Part shown: piece by piece, positions 23,785-32,285 of the stretch
How the letters are laid out: every line of letters begins with the position of its first letter
Numbering within the stretch: the stretch's first letter is position 1
NCBI GenBank assembly: GCA_015055965.1
Contig: SVHG01000016.1
Coordinates: forward strand, 1-49,683
Direction: 5' to 3'
DNA from: Clostridiales bacterium
Lineage (GTDB): Bacteria > Bacillota > Clostridia > Christensenellales > Borkfalkiaceae
Length of the DNA stretch: 49,683 nt
The notes under the pieces: model-generated
Seen by the model: the letters and a program-made list of their open reading frames with translations, nothing else
The model's database searches: none
What the model was told of the DNA's origin: nothing
Translations under genes and position numbers: made by a program

Positions 23785-24210
23785 ATGGTTACTATTAGAG
23801 ATTTTCACGAGTTGGTTGGGCTTACCGTTATGGCTTGCCAACGTATAGAAATGGATATAAAGCTAATGTATGCAGGTATGATGAAGGGGGATTTTAAAAG
23901 AAATCTTGCAACCGTAAAAAACAAGGCTCTGGGCCCCGTTCTTGCAGAGCTTGAAGAGCTTGATATTTGCAGTAAAAACCCATACTTTAGCGTTAGCGAT
24001 TACGAGCTTCTTTACGAAATAAAGGATATTCGCAACTATTGGGTGCATAAGGGATACGCTTCCTTTATTTACCTTCCCCAAGAAGAATGGCAAAAGGGAC
24101 TTGAGTTCCAATATTCAAAGCTTTTTAACGAGTACAAAAGGTTAGATTTGCTTTCTAGGGAAGCGCAAAATATTAGACTTGACGTAATGAGAAAATTCGG
24201 TAGAATATAA
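23785..24210 (+). CDS. Small HEPN-like helical protein with RX4H motif
   Basis: A 141-residue, mostly helical protein. The central piece DIRNYWVHKGY contains R83-N-Y-W-V-H88, which fits the RX4-6H signature (with Asn after Arg) of HEPN ribonucleases and HEPN-type nucleotide-modified toxins. The long flanking helices also suit that fold. It has a weak AAGGAAG ribosome site. The gene is followed after 8 bases by the aldehyde dehydrogenase gene and shares its promoter. No obvious antitoxin (MNT-type nucleotidyltransferase) lies beside it, so a toxin role is open; a housekeeping HEPN-like protein is equally possible. Confidence 0.65.
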   Translation: MVTIRDFHELVGLTVMACQRIEMDIKLMYAGMMKGDFKRNLATVKNKALGPVLAELEELDICSKNPYFSVSDYELLYEIKDIRNYWVHKGYASFIYLPQEEWQKGLEFQYSKLFNEYKRLDLLSREAQNIRLDVMRKFGRI

Positions 24211-24218
24211 GGTGAATT

Positions 24219-25598
24219 ATGGATGAATTAACTTTAAAAAATATTATAAATAAGCAACGAAGCTTTTTTGATAGCGGTAAAACTCTTCCTTTAAGCTTTC
24301 GCAAAAGCATGCTTAAAAAGCTGTATGATGCGGTAAAAGGTTCAGAAAAAGCCATAACGTGTGCGCTAAAAGCTGACCTTGGTAAGAGTGAATACGAAAG
24401 CTATATGTGTGAAATCGGGCTGGTTCTTTCTGAGATATCTTACATGCTTAAAAGCTTAAAGAAATTTAGCGCGCCTAAAAGAGTAAAAACCCCTTTAGCT
24501 CAATTTAAGTCAAAAAGCTTTACTCTTCCTTCCCCTTACGGTAACGTGCTTATTATGAGCCCTTGGAATTATCCCTTTTTGTTAACTCTTTCCCCCCTTT
24601 GTAACGCCTTAGCTGCGGGAAATACTGCGGTGCTTAAGCCCAGTGCTTATTCGCCAAATACAAGCGCGTTAGTTAAGCAGTTAATAGAAAGTGTGTTTGA
24701 AGAGGATTACGTTGCAGTAGTTACCGGTGGAAGAGCAGAAAATCAATATTTATTAAAGCAAAAATTTGATATGGTGTTCTTTACCGGTAGCCAAGCTGTT
24801 GGCAAAGAGGTTTTAAGAAATTGCGCAGAGCATTTAACTCCCGCCGTTTTAGAGCTTGGCGGTAAAAGCCCTTGCATAGTAGATGAAAGCGCTAAAATTG
24901 AACTAAGCGCAAAGAGAATCGTATTCGGTAAGCTTTTAAACTGCGGACAAACCTGCGTTGCACCCGACTATATCCTATGTCATTCTTCTGTTAAAGAAGA
25001 GTTAAAGAAGGCTATTTTAGAAGAAATAAAAGCACAGTACGGCGAAAATCCGTTAGATAATAAGGCTTACGGCAAAATTATAAATCAAAAGCACTTTGAT
25101 AGGATTTTAGGCTTGATTGATGAAGATAAGGTTGTTTTAGGGGGTAAAGGTAATAGCGAAAGAATGCAAATAGAGCCAACCGTTATGGATAACGTTAGCT
25201 TTGACGACGCGGTTATGCAAGAGGAAATTTTCGGGCCTATTTTACCCATTCTTACATTTGATAATTTTGAAGGAATGATAAGCGATTTAAAGAAAAAAGC
25301 TCATCCATTAGCTCTTTATATTTTTTCTGAAAATAAAGAGCATATAAATATCGCTCTTAATTGCGTAAACTTTGGCGGTGGTTGTGTTAACGACGTTATT
25401 ATTCACCTTGCAACAAGCGAAATGGGCTTTGGCGGTGTTGGCGAAAGCGGTATGGGCGCTTATCACGGAAAAAGAGGATTTGACGCCTTTTCTCATACAA
25501 AGTCAATAGTAAATAAGGCAACTTGGTTAGATTTACCAATGAGATATCAGCCATATACTAAAACAAACGAAAAGTTACTTAGAAAATTTTTAAAATAG
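24219..25598 (+). CDS. NAD(P)-dependent aldehyde dehydrogenase (class 3-like)
   Basis: A 459-residue cytosolic enzyme that oxidises aldehydes to acids. Visible hallmarks are SPWNYPF (oxyanion Asn), KPSAYSPNTS for NAD binding, FFTGSQAVGKEV, the general base in ELGGKSPC (Glu212), and the catalytic nucleophile in NCGQTCVAPDY (Cys246). EEIFGPILPI and the C-terminal GGVGESGMGAYHGK are also present. The length and the C-terminal hydrophobic/basic end match the shorter class-3 (YwdH/AldH-like) group that handles fatty and aromatic aldehydes. The ribosome site AAGGTG lies in the 8-base gap after the HEPN-like gene. The terminator downstream has been split by the island insertion. Confidence 0.93.
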   Translation: MDELTLKNIINKQRSFFDSGKTLPLSFRKSMLKKLYDAVKGSEKAITCALKADLGKSEYESYMCEIGLVLSEISYMLKSLKKFSAPKRVKTPLAQFKSKSFTLPSPYGNVLIMSPWNYPFLLTLSPLCNALAAGNTAVLKPSAYSPNTSALVKQLIESVFEEDYVAVVTGGRAENQYLLKQKFDMVFFTGSQAVGKEVLRNCAEHLTPAVLELGGKSPCIVDESAKIELSAKRIVFGKLLNCGQTCVAPDYILCHSSVKEELKKAILEEIKAQYGENPLDNKAYGKIINQKHFDRILGLIDEDKVVLGGKGNSERMQIEPTVMDNVSFDDAVMQEEIFGPILPILTFDNFEGMISDLKKKAHPLALYIFSENKEHINIALNCVNFGGGCVNDVIIHLATSEMGFGGVGESGMGAYHGKRGFDAFSHTKSIVNKATWLDLPMRYQPYTKTNEKLLRKFLK

Positions 25599-25603
25599 AA
25601 ATA

Positions 25604-25636
25604 AAAAGGCACGTCTTTATTTTAAGGCGTGCTTTT
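25604..25636 (+). terminator. Terminator of aldehyde dehydrogenase, cut by the repeat boundary
   Basis: AAAAGGCACG (25604-25613) pairs with CGTGCTTTT (25628-25636), with one bulged G. The 318-bp direct repeat starts at 25621, inside the loop, so the second copy at 32286 has only the right half of the stem. Confidence 0.7.
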
Positions 25637-25938
25637 CGTTTTATATATGCTTTTAGGTAAAGAAAAAATCCTTAATCAAACGGTTTTCTAGGCAAAAGCA
25701 GGCTTCTTTTACTTGTTTATCATACAATAAAATAGCCCTACTTTGGTCCTCTTTAATAAAGGGAATAAAAATTGAAAAATTACCAAAATATTGCAATATC
25801 ATTTGCTTATGTGGTTGAAGAGAGCTATCTAAAAATTCTTCAATTTGCATATTTTCTAAAAGCTCTTCTAAAAATGCAAAAGGTATTAAAAGTGGCGATA
25901 ACGAGCTTATAGCCCTACTTTTTATAAAATTTTTATTT
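25621..25938. repeat. 318-bp perfect direct repeat, left copy
   Basis: Identical base for base to 32286-32603 (offset 6,665). Together they bound the restriction-modification island at 25939-32285. The repeat holds the 3' end of the gene that is intact at 32318-33211. Confidence 0.97.
25653..25938 (-). pseudogene. Truncated 3' copy of the gene at 32318-33211
   Basis: The minus-strand reading frame is identical to the last 95 or so codons of the intact gene. It breaks off at 25938, where the island sequence begins. It has no start of its own near a ribosome site and is a by-product of the duplication that accompanied the insertion. Confidence 0.92.
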
Positions 25939-25962
25939 TGTATAATTTTAGAAGGTTTATTG

Positions 25963-27168
25963 TCACTCTGTAATTTCCGAATTTTGGTTCAATTCATAGT
26001 TGATTATTTCTGCAAGATAAGTAATTTTCTCTTTTGTTACTGCGTTGGAATGAGATCCTCTTCCCAATAGAAATACATTCCTATATTTTTCTTGTATTGA
26101 CTCAGGATAATCTGCGAACAACTTAGCTATTTTTTGAGTATCGCCTGAATTGAAAAGTGCAATTTTTGCGTTTATGTCACAAAGTGTTGAAAACTTTCTC
26201 TTGGTATCAATAGTAAAATCTATTTTCTTGTATCCGGCAAGCAGAAGGAAAAACTTTAATAATCTTTTGTTAAAATGCAAGTTGGTGAAATCTACATTCG
26301 AAACATAATTTATGGCATCGACCATATTGTTTACCATTTCTTCGCTTGTTGAAGAAATGTCTTTATACTCCGAAATATAATCAATAATGTTTTTATCTGT
26401 TGTTCCCAATAAAAGTTTTTGGTCAAAAATACCTATCATGCTGTAGAATATCTTTTCAAATTCTTTTCGTTCCTCTTTCCAACCGATAACACGCAAAAAC
26501 TTATCGCGATCAGTAATCTTGTCTAAATAAGCAGATACTGCCGAATGCGGAATCGCATTTATTATTTCGCCTGCACGCAATCTCTCTTGGTTTTGTATGA
26601 ACCTAAAATATTGTGCAACTGCCTCATCGCTAGAACGCAAAATATCAATTATACTCAAGTTATAATTTTTAATCTGTGTTTGAAGCAAAGAGGGGAGAGT
26701 TTTGAAGGTCAGCTTTATGCTTTGCTTAGGATTATTCAAGTATTTTTTATAAATTTTCACTGCTTCGAGATTCAAAGAGTGTTCCATATCATACTTAAAA
26801 AAATCTTCTTTTTCTTTGATAATTTGTTTTGATAGTTCAGAGCTTAACTCCATCCCTTTATCTACAAAAGCCCGAATAGTAAGCAATCTTTGTTGCCCAT
26901 CTACCACCTCAGCTGTGGCTTCATTCATGTTATCCAATTTTCTAACTATGAAGTTTCCAATTGGATAATTTGTAATAAGGCTATAAATTAATTTTTCTTT
27001 GTACTCCGGTTTCCAAGCTTCTCCGCGTTGGTATTTGGGACGCAAATTCAATCTATTCATGCCTATTCCTCTTTCGTAGGCATCAATTGATTCAAGTGTA
27101 AATACAATAGAGTCGCTGTGGGCGGGTGAAAATTGAATAATTGGATATAGATGTTGCATATTTTCCAT
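25963..27168 (-). CDS. DUF262 (ParB/GmrS-N-like) protein of the R-M island
   Basis: A 401-residue protein with an N-terminal DUF262 domain. RPKYQRGEAWKPEYKEKLIYSL (43-64) and VVDGQQRLLTI (88-98) are the defining DGQQR-type signatures, related to the ParB/Srx fold. In characterised relatives (GmrSD, and DUF262 proteins in defence islands) this domain hydrolyses NTPs or nicks DNA and often senses modified DNA. The usual C-terminal DUF1524 HNH half is absent; residues 200-400 are helical with no visible HNH motif, so this is the short form. It is divergent from the methyltransferase genes, with its own promoter (27192-27220) and a strong AGGAGG. It probably backs up the restriction system or defends it. 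Confidence 0.85.
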   Translation of the reverse strand: MENMQHLYPIIQFSPAHSDSIVFTLESIDAYERGIGMNRLNLRPKYQRGEAWKPEYKEKLIYSLITNYPIGNFIVRKLDNMNEATAEVVDGQQRLLTIRAFVDKGMELSSELSKQIIKEKEDFFKYDMEHSLNLEAVKIYKKYLNNPKQSIKLTFKTLPSLLQTQIKNYNLSIIDILRSSDEAVAQYFRFIQNQERLRAGEIINAIPHSAVSAYLDKITDRDKFLRVIGWKEERKEFEKIFYSMIGIFDQKLLLGTTDKNIIDYISEYKDISSTSEEMVNNMVDAINYVSNVDFTNLHFNKRLLKFFLLLAGYKKIDFTIDTKRKFSTLCDINAKIALFNSGDTQKIAKLFADYPESIQEKYRNVFLLGRGSHSNAVTKEKITYLAEIINYELNQNSEITE

Positions 27169-27191
27169 TATAAATACCTCCTTTTTTTACC

Positions 27192-27220
27192 ATTATACAT
27201 CCCGCAAACGCATTTGTCAA
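27192..27220 (-). promoter_or_regulatory. Promoter of the DUF262 gene
   Basis: Minus strand TTGACA (27220-27215), a 17-base spacer and TATAAT (27197-27192). The stretch 27169-27564 between the divergent genes otherwise shows only AT-rich sequence and the opposing promoter. Confidence 0.82.
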
Positions 27221-27491
27221 TAGATTCTAACAAATTTTATTATATTTTTTCAAAAATCATTTGATTTTCCAAAAGATTCTTATAGATTTTCATAAGCATA
27301 AGTTAAATTAATTTTTAAAATCAAAACATTCCTTGTTTACTTTTTAACTTGTAGAAATTTTACAACTATCTTGAGTGCTTTTTATTCTGCTCTAATGCGT
27401 ATTTTCTTGTTAATGTTCGTAGTGTCTTGCAGATATGTAGAAAAGCAACAGCTATTTATATAAAATAAGGCAACAATATTGCCGCAACATC

Positions 27492-27520
27492 TTGACTTTT
27501 TCCTATTTTTGAGCTATAAT
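27492..27520 (+). promoter_or_regulatory. Promoter of the methyltransferase genes
   Basis: TTGACT (27492-27497), a 17-base spacer and TATAAT (27515-27520), about 40 bases before the start codon. Confidence 0.8.
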
Positions 27521-27564
27521 TTATGACAAGGATGTTTTAGGATGTGGAAACATTAGGAGGAGTT

Positions 27565-29520
27565 ATGAGATTCATTGGAAATAAGACCAATTTGTTAGAA
27601 AGAATAAAAGAGGTTATCGATGAGAACTGCAATGACGGTAGCCAGATCTTTTGTGATATATTTTCCGGCACAGGTTCGGTATCAAGATTCTTTAAACCAT
27701 ATTATCGTATCATAAGTAATGATCTACTTTACTTTTCTCATATTCTTACCGCAGCAACTATTGAGAATAATTCTATACCGTCTTTTGATAAATTGAAGCA
27801 GACAGGAATCAATGATCCATTCGCATATTTAGAGACAATAGATGTGTCAAGCGTTAATGGATTCGCTACACAGGAGTATTCTCCGGCGGGTAGTGCAGGC
27901 AGAATGTACTTGACAATAGATAGTGCTCAACGAATTGACTTCATAAGAACCACTATTGAAGAGTGGAAAAAGAACAACCTAATAGATGCGTATGAATACA
28001 AGTATCTCATTGCTGCTTTAATAGAAGGCATTCCTTATGTATCCAACATTACGGGAACATACGGTGCTTTTTTAAAGTCATGGGATAAGCGTGCTTTCAA
28101 GAGATTCGAATTAATCAAGTTAAGTGTAGTTGATAACAATCAAAGAAATATCTGTTACAACGAGGATGCAAACGAGCTGATAAAGAAAATAAGTGGAGAT
28201 ATTCTGTATATCGATCCTCCATACAACGAAAGACAATATTTGCCAAACTATCACCTGTTGGAGACTATCGCAAGATATGATTCCCCCGCACTTAAGGGTG
28301 TTACAGGCGTTCGTCCTTACAATAATGAAAAATCCGATTATTGTATCAAAAAATCCGTTAAGTCAGCGTTTGAATCTTTGATTGCAGATGCCGATTTTAA
28401 ACACATCGTTATCAGCTATAGTGACGATGGATTGTTGACGGCAGAAGAAATAATTGAAATACTTAAGAAGCATTGTATTGAAGATAGTGTTAAGCTATAC
28501 AAAATTCCTTACAGCAGATATAAATCGAAGTTACCACAAGACGGTAAACCCGAACATTTTGAATATATATTCTATGCAAAAAAGCTGATTAACAAACCTG
28601 TGCAAACTTTTGAAACGCCTGTATATACTGCAATTCAAGAGGCAATGGCAATCCCGGGATTTGATAAAAAAACATTTATCAAAAGCCCCATGAATTATAT
28701 TGGTGGAAAGTACAAATTGCTACCTCAATTGATGCAATTGTTTCCTGAAAACATAGATACTTTTATCGACTTGTTCGCAGGTGGTTTTAATGTTGCCGTC
28801 AATGTAACTGCTAACCGAACAATTTGTAATGATTTGAACAATCGCGTTGTGGAAATGGTTCGCTTCTTCTGCTTTGCCGATGTTGCTACAGTTTTAAAGA
28901 GAATCGATGATAAAATAAAAGAGTTTGGTTTGTCCAAAGAAAACGAAGCCGGCTATAAGACATTTAGAGATTACTATAATCAAACAGGTAATCCTGTAGA
29001 TTTATTTACCTTGTCATGTTTCTCGTTTAATTATCAATTTAGATTTAATAATCAGATGGAGTACAATAATCCATTTGGAAGAAACCGTAGCCAATTCTCC
29101 GAAACAACAAAAAAGAACCTCTTGTTGTTTATGGATGCAATGAAGAAGAAAAATATCGAGTTCTATACAAGAGATTTTAGAGAAATCAGTCTTGTCGGCT
29201 TAGGAAGCAACGATTTTATCTATTGTGATCCGCCATATCTAATCACGACAGGTTCATATAATGACGGCAATCGCGGATTCCACGATTGGGGCGAAGAAGA
29301 AGAAAGAGCCTTGTATGATTACTTGGATCAGGCAAATGCACAAGGAATTAAATTCGCACTTTCCAATGTTACAAAGCACAAAGGTGTAGAAAATAAGATA
29401 CTTCAAGAATGGGCGAAGAAATATAAGATTCATTATATAAGTAGTAATTACTCAAATTGCAGTTATCAGTTGAAGGATAAAACTGCTGAAACCATCGAAG
29501 TGTTGATAACAAATTATTGA
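27565..29520 (+). CDS. Fused double D12-class N6-adenine DNA methyltransferase
   Basis: A 651-residue protein made of two Dam-like (D12 class) adenine methyltransferases in tandem. Half one: MRFIGNK, motif I DIFSGTGS (from Asp31) and motif IV DPPY (Asp217). Half two, from about residue 370: MNYIGGKYKLL, motif I DLFAGGFN (Asp402) and motif IV DPPY (Asp555). Such fusions, as in M.FokI, methylate the two unlike strands of an asymmetric site and go with type IIS enzymes. I chose the ATG at 27565 because AGGAGG lies 4-6 bases upstream; the longer GTG frame at 27544 would place that ribosome site inside the gene. It protects host DNA from the endonuclease at 30496-32109. Confidence 0.92.
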   Translation: MRFIGNKTNLLERIKEVIDENCNDGSQIFCDIFSGTGSVSRFFKPYYRIISNDLLYFSHILTAATIENNSIPSFDKLKQTGINDPFAYLETIDVSSVNGFATQEYSPAGSAGRMYLTIDSAQRIDFIRTTIEEWKKNNLIDAYEYKYLIAALIEGIPYVSNITGTYGAFLKSWDKRAFKRFELIKLSVVDNNQRNICYNEDANELIKKISGDILYIDPPYNERQYLPNYHLLETIARYDSPALKGVTGVRPYNNEKSDYCIKKSVKSAFESLIADADFKHIVISYSDDGLLTAEEIIEILKKHCIEDSVKLYKIPYSRYKSKLPQDGKPEHFEYIFYAKKLINKPVQTFETPVYTAIQEAMAIPGFDKKTFIKSPMNYIGGKYKLLPQLMQLFPENIDTFIDLFAGGFNVAVNVTANRTICNDLNNRVVEMVRFFCFADVATVLKRIDDKIKEFGLSKENEAGYKTFRDYYNQTGNPVDLFTLSCFSFNYQFRFNNQMEYNNPFGRNRSQFSETTKKNLLLFMDAMKKKNIEFYTRDFREISLVGLGSNDFIYCDPPYLITTGSYNDGNRGFHDWGEEEERALYDYLDQANAQGIKFALSNVTKHKGVENKILQEWAKKYKIHYISSNYSNCSYQLKDKTAETIEVLITNY

Positions 29521-29536
29521 TTTTGTGGAGCTGCTT

Positions 29537-30499
29537 ATGATAAAAGTTAAAGATGTCTTATCGGAAGAGGAAATATCGGCACTCCCAAGTTGGGTAAAAG
29601 CAGATATTGAAAATGCTGTTTTTGTTGAAGGAAGTAACATCAGCATTGAAATATCGGACGGAAGAAGATTTTGTCTTACTAACAAAATAAACGATCTACC
29701 GGGTTCGGAATGGACGAGACAGATTTGTTCGGTTATTAATACTCGATATTCTACGCGAGGTGAAGATAGTTACGCCCACCACATCAGAAAGGTACACCCC
29801 ACTCCCAAGCCCCCACAATTAATGCGTGACTTAATAGAGTTTTTCACAAAAGAGAATGAGATTGTTTTTGACTATTTCATGGGTGTAGGTGGTTCTCTTT
29901 TGGGGGCTTCTCTCTGCGGAAGAAGAGCTTTAGGAATAGATCTGAATCAATCTTATATCGATACGTACAAATTGGCTGCCGAAAATCTTGGCTTGTCAGT
30001 TCAGCCCTGTGTATGTGGAGATAGCAATGTCATTTTGTCAGACCATGACATGATGAGTCGTTTACTTGGAGGCGAACAAGTCGGAATGATTCTGATCGAT
30101 CCCCCTTATGCCAACATGATGTCAAAAGAAAAAACGGGAGCGGACATACTTGTTTATGGTAAATCCGCAACCCCGTTTACTGACTATGATGTTGATTTGG
30201 GAAATATCGATAGCAAGGAGTTTGTTTCTCGCTTAAAAAGTATAATTGAGAAGTCCTTGCCGTATCTAAAAGCCAAAGGTTATTTGGTTGTGTTCTGCAA
30301 GGATATGCAACCAAAAAAGAAGGAAACCAATTTGCTTCATGCACAAATTGTAGATGCCTTAAATGAAATTCCCAAACTCTACTACAGAGGAATGAAAATA
30401 TGGGCTGATCAGTCTGTTAAGCTGTTCCCATATGGATACCCCTTTGATTTTGTAGCAAATCAAATACATCAATATATTTTGATATTCCGAAAATATTAA
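29537..30499 (+). CDS. Additional amino-DNA methyltransferase (N4/N6 type)
   Basis: A 320-residue methyltransferase 16 bases after the fused enzyme. Motif X-like HPTPKPPQLMRDLI (about 91-104) is followed by motif I DYFMGVGGS (from Asp112), the acidic GIDLN and motif IV DPPY (Asp188). HPTPKPPQLM resembles the PF01555 N6-adenine/N4-cytosine group, where motif IV normally comes before motif I; here the order is X-I-IV, a permuted arrangement. I took the ATG at 29537 with GGAG upstream; a GTG at 29525 is also in frame. Its 3' end overlaps the convergent endonuclease gene by 4 bases. It may modify a second strand or base of the same site. Confidence 0.87.
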   Translation: MIKVKDVLSEEEISALPSWVKADIENAVFVEGSNISIEISDGRRFCLTNKINDLPGSEWTRQICSVINTRYSTRGEDSYAHHIRKVHPTPKPPQLMRDLIEFFTKENEIVFDYFMGVGGSLLGASLCGRRALGIDLNQSYIDTYKLAAENLGLSVQPCVCGDSNVILSDHDMMSRLLGGEQVGMILIDPPYANMMSKEKTGADILVYGKSATPFTDYDVDLGNIDSKEFVSRLKSIIEKSLPYLKAKGYLVVFCKDMQPKKKETNLLHAQIVDALNEIPKLYYRGMKIWADQSVKLFPYGYPFDFVANQIHQYILIFRKY

Positions 30500-32109
30500 C
30501 AGGTAATGCCGACTCTGTTGAACGCAGCTTTGATGTTCGCAGGAGCGGCATTATTTATATAGACCTCTCCTGACTCATTCAAGTATATCAAAACCTTTTC
30601 GTGAGGGATTCTTCTTAAATTTCCACCAAATATCGATACCCATCGTTGAATAGAATATCCGGGATAATGCGGTTTGATAAACTCATTCTCTATGGAATTG
30701 TAAGTTTCAACCTCCGCTATACCATCAGCGAGTGTAGATAATTTCTTTCCTTCAACATTGTATATTTCACGAGTATCATCATCGCATAAAACCACATCAG
30801 GAAGTAAAAGGTTTTCTCCAAAACGATCCTTTTTAGGAAGCGCCAAATATGCATATGTTCGAGTTCTAAAATATCCGCGCTCACATCCTGCATGATTTTC
30901 GTAAATGCCGTATATTTCTGAATATTGACAAGTGAGGTGCAAAAAGATTGATGCAACTTTTTCGGAAGAACATGAGTAATTCCAATAGAATTCGGGCATA
31001 GGAACGATTGGAGGCATAATTATCCCATCCAACTTCATGTGATTCATGCTGAAGAGAAACAAACACTTATTTCTTCCCCTTGTTCTGTCTACATAGGATT
31101 GAGAAACTCCGTGATGTGTTACAACGATGTCTTTATCCCAACCGAGTTTGCGAAGAGTATATCCGATGCAAGAAAGAGCACCAATGTTAGGGTCGTGTCC
31201 AATATTGCCGGCATCTTTGGGTTTTGCCAATCGACCTGAAACCGTAATTCTATCTGCATATTTGTGAAGGAGAATTGGAACATTAGTATGATTCGGCAAA
31301 CGCATGCTCGATTTTTGGGCAACCATTTCATCTACACTTGCGAAAGGCTTAAAACCACGCATGGTTTTACCAATAAATTTCACACCCAAAGTAAGAAGCA
31401 TGTTTGTTCCGAATCTGTTTGTATCCGTAGGTGTTCTATCTTCATCGGGAGTCATTTCTTCGTTGTACAACATATATTTCTTCGCCTGAGGGCAATAGTT
31501 ATCTATGTACACAAATTTCGATGCGCGTTGATATATACCCGTGTTTCTTGATTCAGCATCACTTGTCTTTGTTTCTTCAATAGCCATAAGAACATTATCC
31601 AAAGAATGATCTGCCGGCTTTGCTTCCTGTCGAATAAGCATATAGTCAACAAAACTCGAATTTCCGCTGACTATTTCAATATACACATTTTCAATTCCTT
31701 CAACAGAAACGCCTTCTACCAAATACTCGAAAGTAAACTTGCCGTTTTTGATGATAGGTCTAATATTGAAATTATCATTAACCGTTACGGTAGCCCCAAA
31801 ATCGTTGTTGTATTCGTCTAAAATTCTTAACACAACAGAAAGTTTAGGGCGCTCTTCGGTAAGTAGCCATAAATTATCCATACTTTTTTTCTCCTTTTTT
31901 CGTAATGACCATTTTGTTTGACTGTTGCCAAAGTCGATATAAAATTCGCCTTGGCAATAATCGCAACACAGAAAAGCAATTCCATCTCTGTGTCCGGGTG
32001 TGTAATCTTGTTCCTCTTCAATCGTACCTTTACCGCAAGGGCACGAATATATTCGTTTCACAATACAAGAATCCTTTTTTTCACTTAACATGTGAAGATT
32101 ATAGACCAC
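30496..32109 (-). CDS. Putative PD-(D/E)xK type II restriction endonuclease
   Basis: A 537-residue protein convergent with the methyltransferases. The N-terminus has cysteine pairs (CPCG and CCDYC) that could bind zinc. Near the C-terminus LPDVVLCDDDTREIYNVEGKK gives Asp438, then Glu453-x-Lys455, the spacing of a PD-(D/E)xK active site. No protein family is recognised by sequence, and the restriction role rests on this motif and on the methyltransferase neighbours. The GTG start at 32109 is preferred because GAGGT is 6 bases upstream; an ATG at 32091 has no ribosome site. A promoter lies at 32166-32194. If the methyltransferase fusion is a guide, the enzyme would be type IIS-like (inference). 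Confidence 0.75.
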   Translation of the reverse strand: MVYNLHMLSEKKDSCIVKRIYSCPCGKGTIEEEQDYTPGHRDGIAFLCCDYCQGEFYIDFGNSQTKWSLRKKEKKSMDNLWLLTEERPKLSVVLRILDEYNNDFGATVTVNDNFNIRPIIKNGKFTFEYLVEGVSVEGIENVYIEIVSGNSSFVDYMLIRQEAKPADHSLDNVLMAIEETKTSDAESRNTGIYQRASKFVYIDNYCPQAKKYMLYNEEMTPDEDRTPTDTNRFGTNMLLTLGVKFIGKTMRGFKPFASVDEMVAQKSSMRLPNHTNVPILLHKYADRITVSGRLAKPKDAGNIGHDPNIGALSCIGYTLRKLGWDKDIVVTHHGVSQSYVDRTRGRNKCLFLFSMNHMKLDGIIMPPIVPMPEFYWNYSCSSEKVASIFLHLTCQYSEIYGIYENHAGCERGYFRTRTYAYLALPKKDRFGENLLLPDVVLCDDDTREIYNVEGKKLSTLADGIAEVETYNSIENEFIKPHYPGYSIQRWVSIFGGNLRRIPHEKVLIYLNESGEVYINNAAPANIKAAFNRVGITC

Positions 32110-32165
32110 AAATATACCTCACTTATTTTGAGACAAGTAAATATAATCCTTCATTCATATTCCAA

Positions 32166-32194
32166 ATTATTGAAGTTAATAATAAGCTGTCAAA
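32166..32194 (-). promoter_or_regulatory. Promoter of the endonuclease gene
   Basis: Minus strand TTGACA (32194-32189), a 17-base spacer and AATAAT (32171-32166). Confidence 0.6.
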
Positions 32195-32285
32195 TATTAT
32201 ACACCTTTTTTAGTTGTTTCACAAGAGATTTCGACAAGAACAATGTAAATTTTTCTTCCAAGCTTATTCTTTGTTTATTGCGGCG

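Larger units (their letters stand above)
25939..32285. mobile_element. Restriction-modification island inserted with long target duplication
   Basis: A 6.35-kb block between perfect 318-bp direct repeats. It holds four genes (DUF262, double methyltransferase, second methyltransferase, endonuclease). Their codon use and plainer AT composition differ from the flanking host genes, which favour GTT, AAG and GAC-type codons. No integrase, transposase or terminal inverted repeat is seen inside. The duplication leaves the target gene intact on the right side. Confidence 0.85.

Noticed and set aside
25653-25850. Separate 65-residue gene
   Set aside because: It is identical to the C-terminus of the gene at 32318-33211 and lies in the duplicated 318 bp, so it is a truncated copy.
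27544-27564. GTG start for the fused methyltransferase
   Set aside because: The AGGAGG ribosome site lies inside this extension and points to the ATG at 27565.
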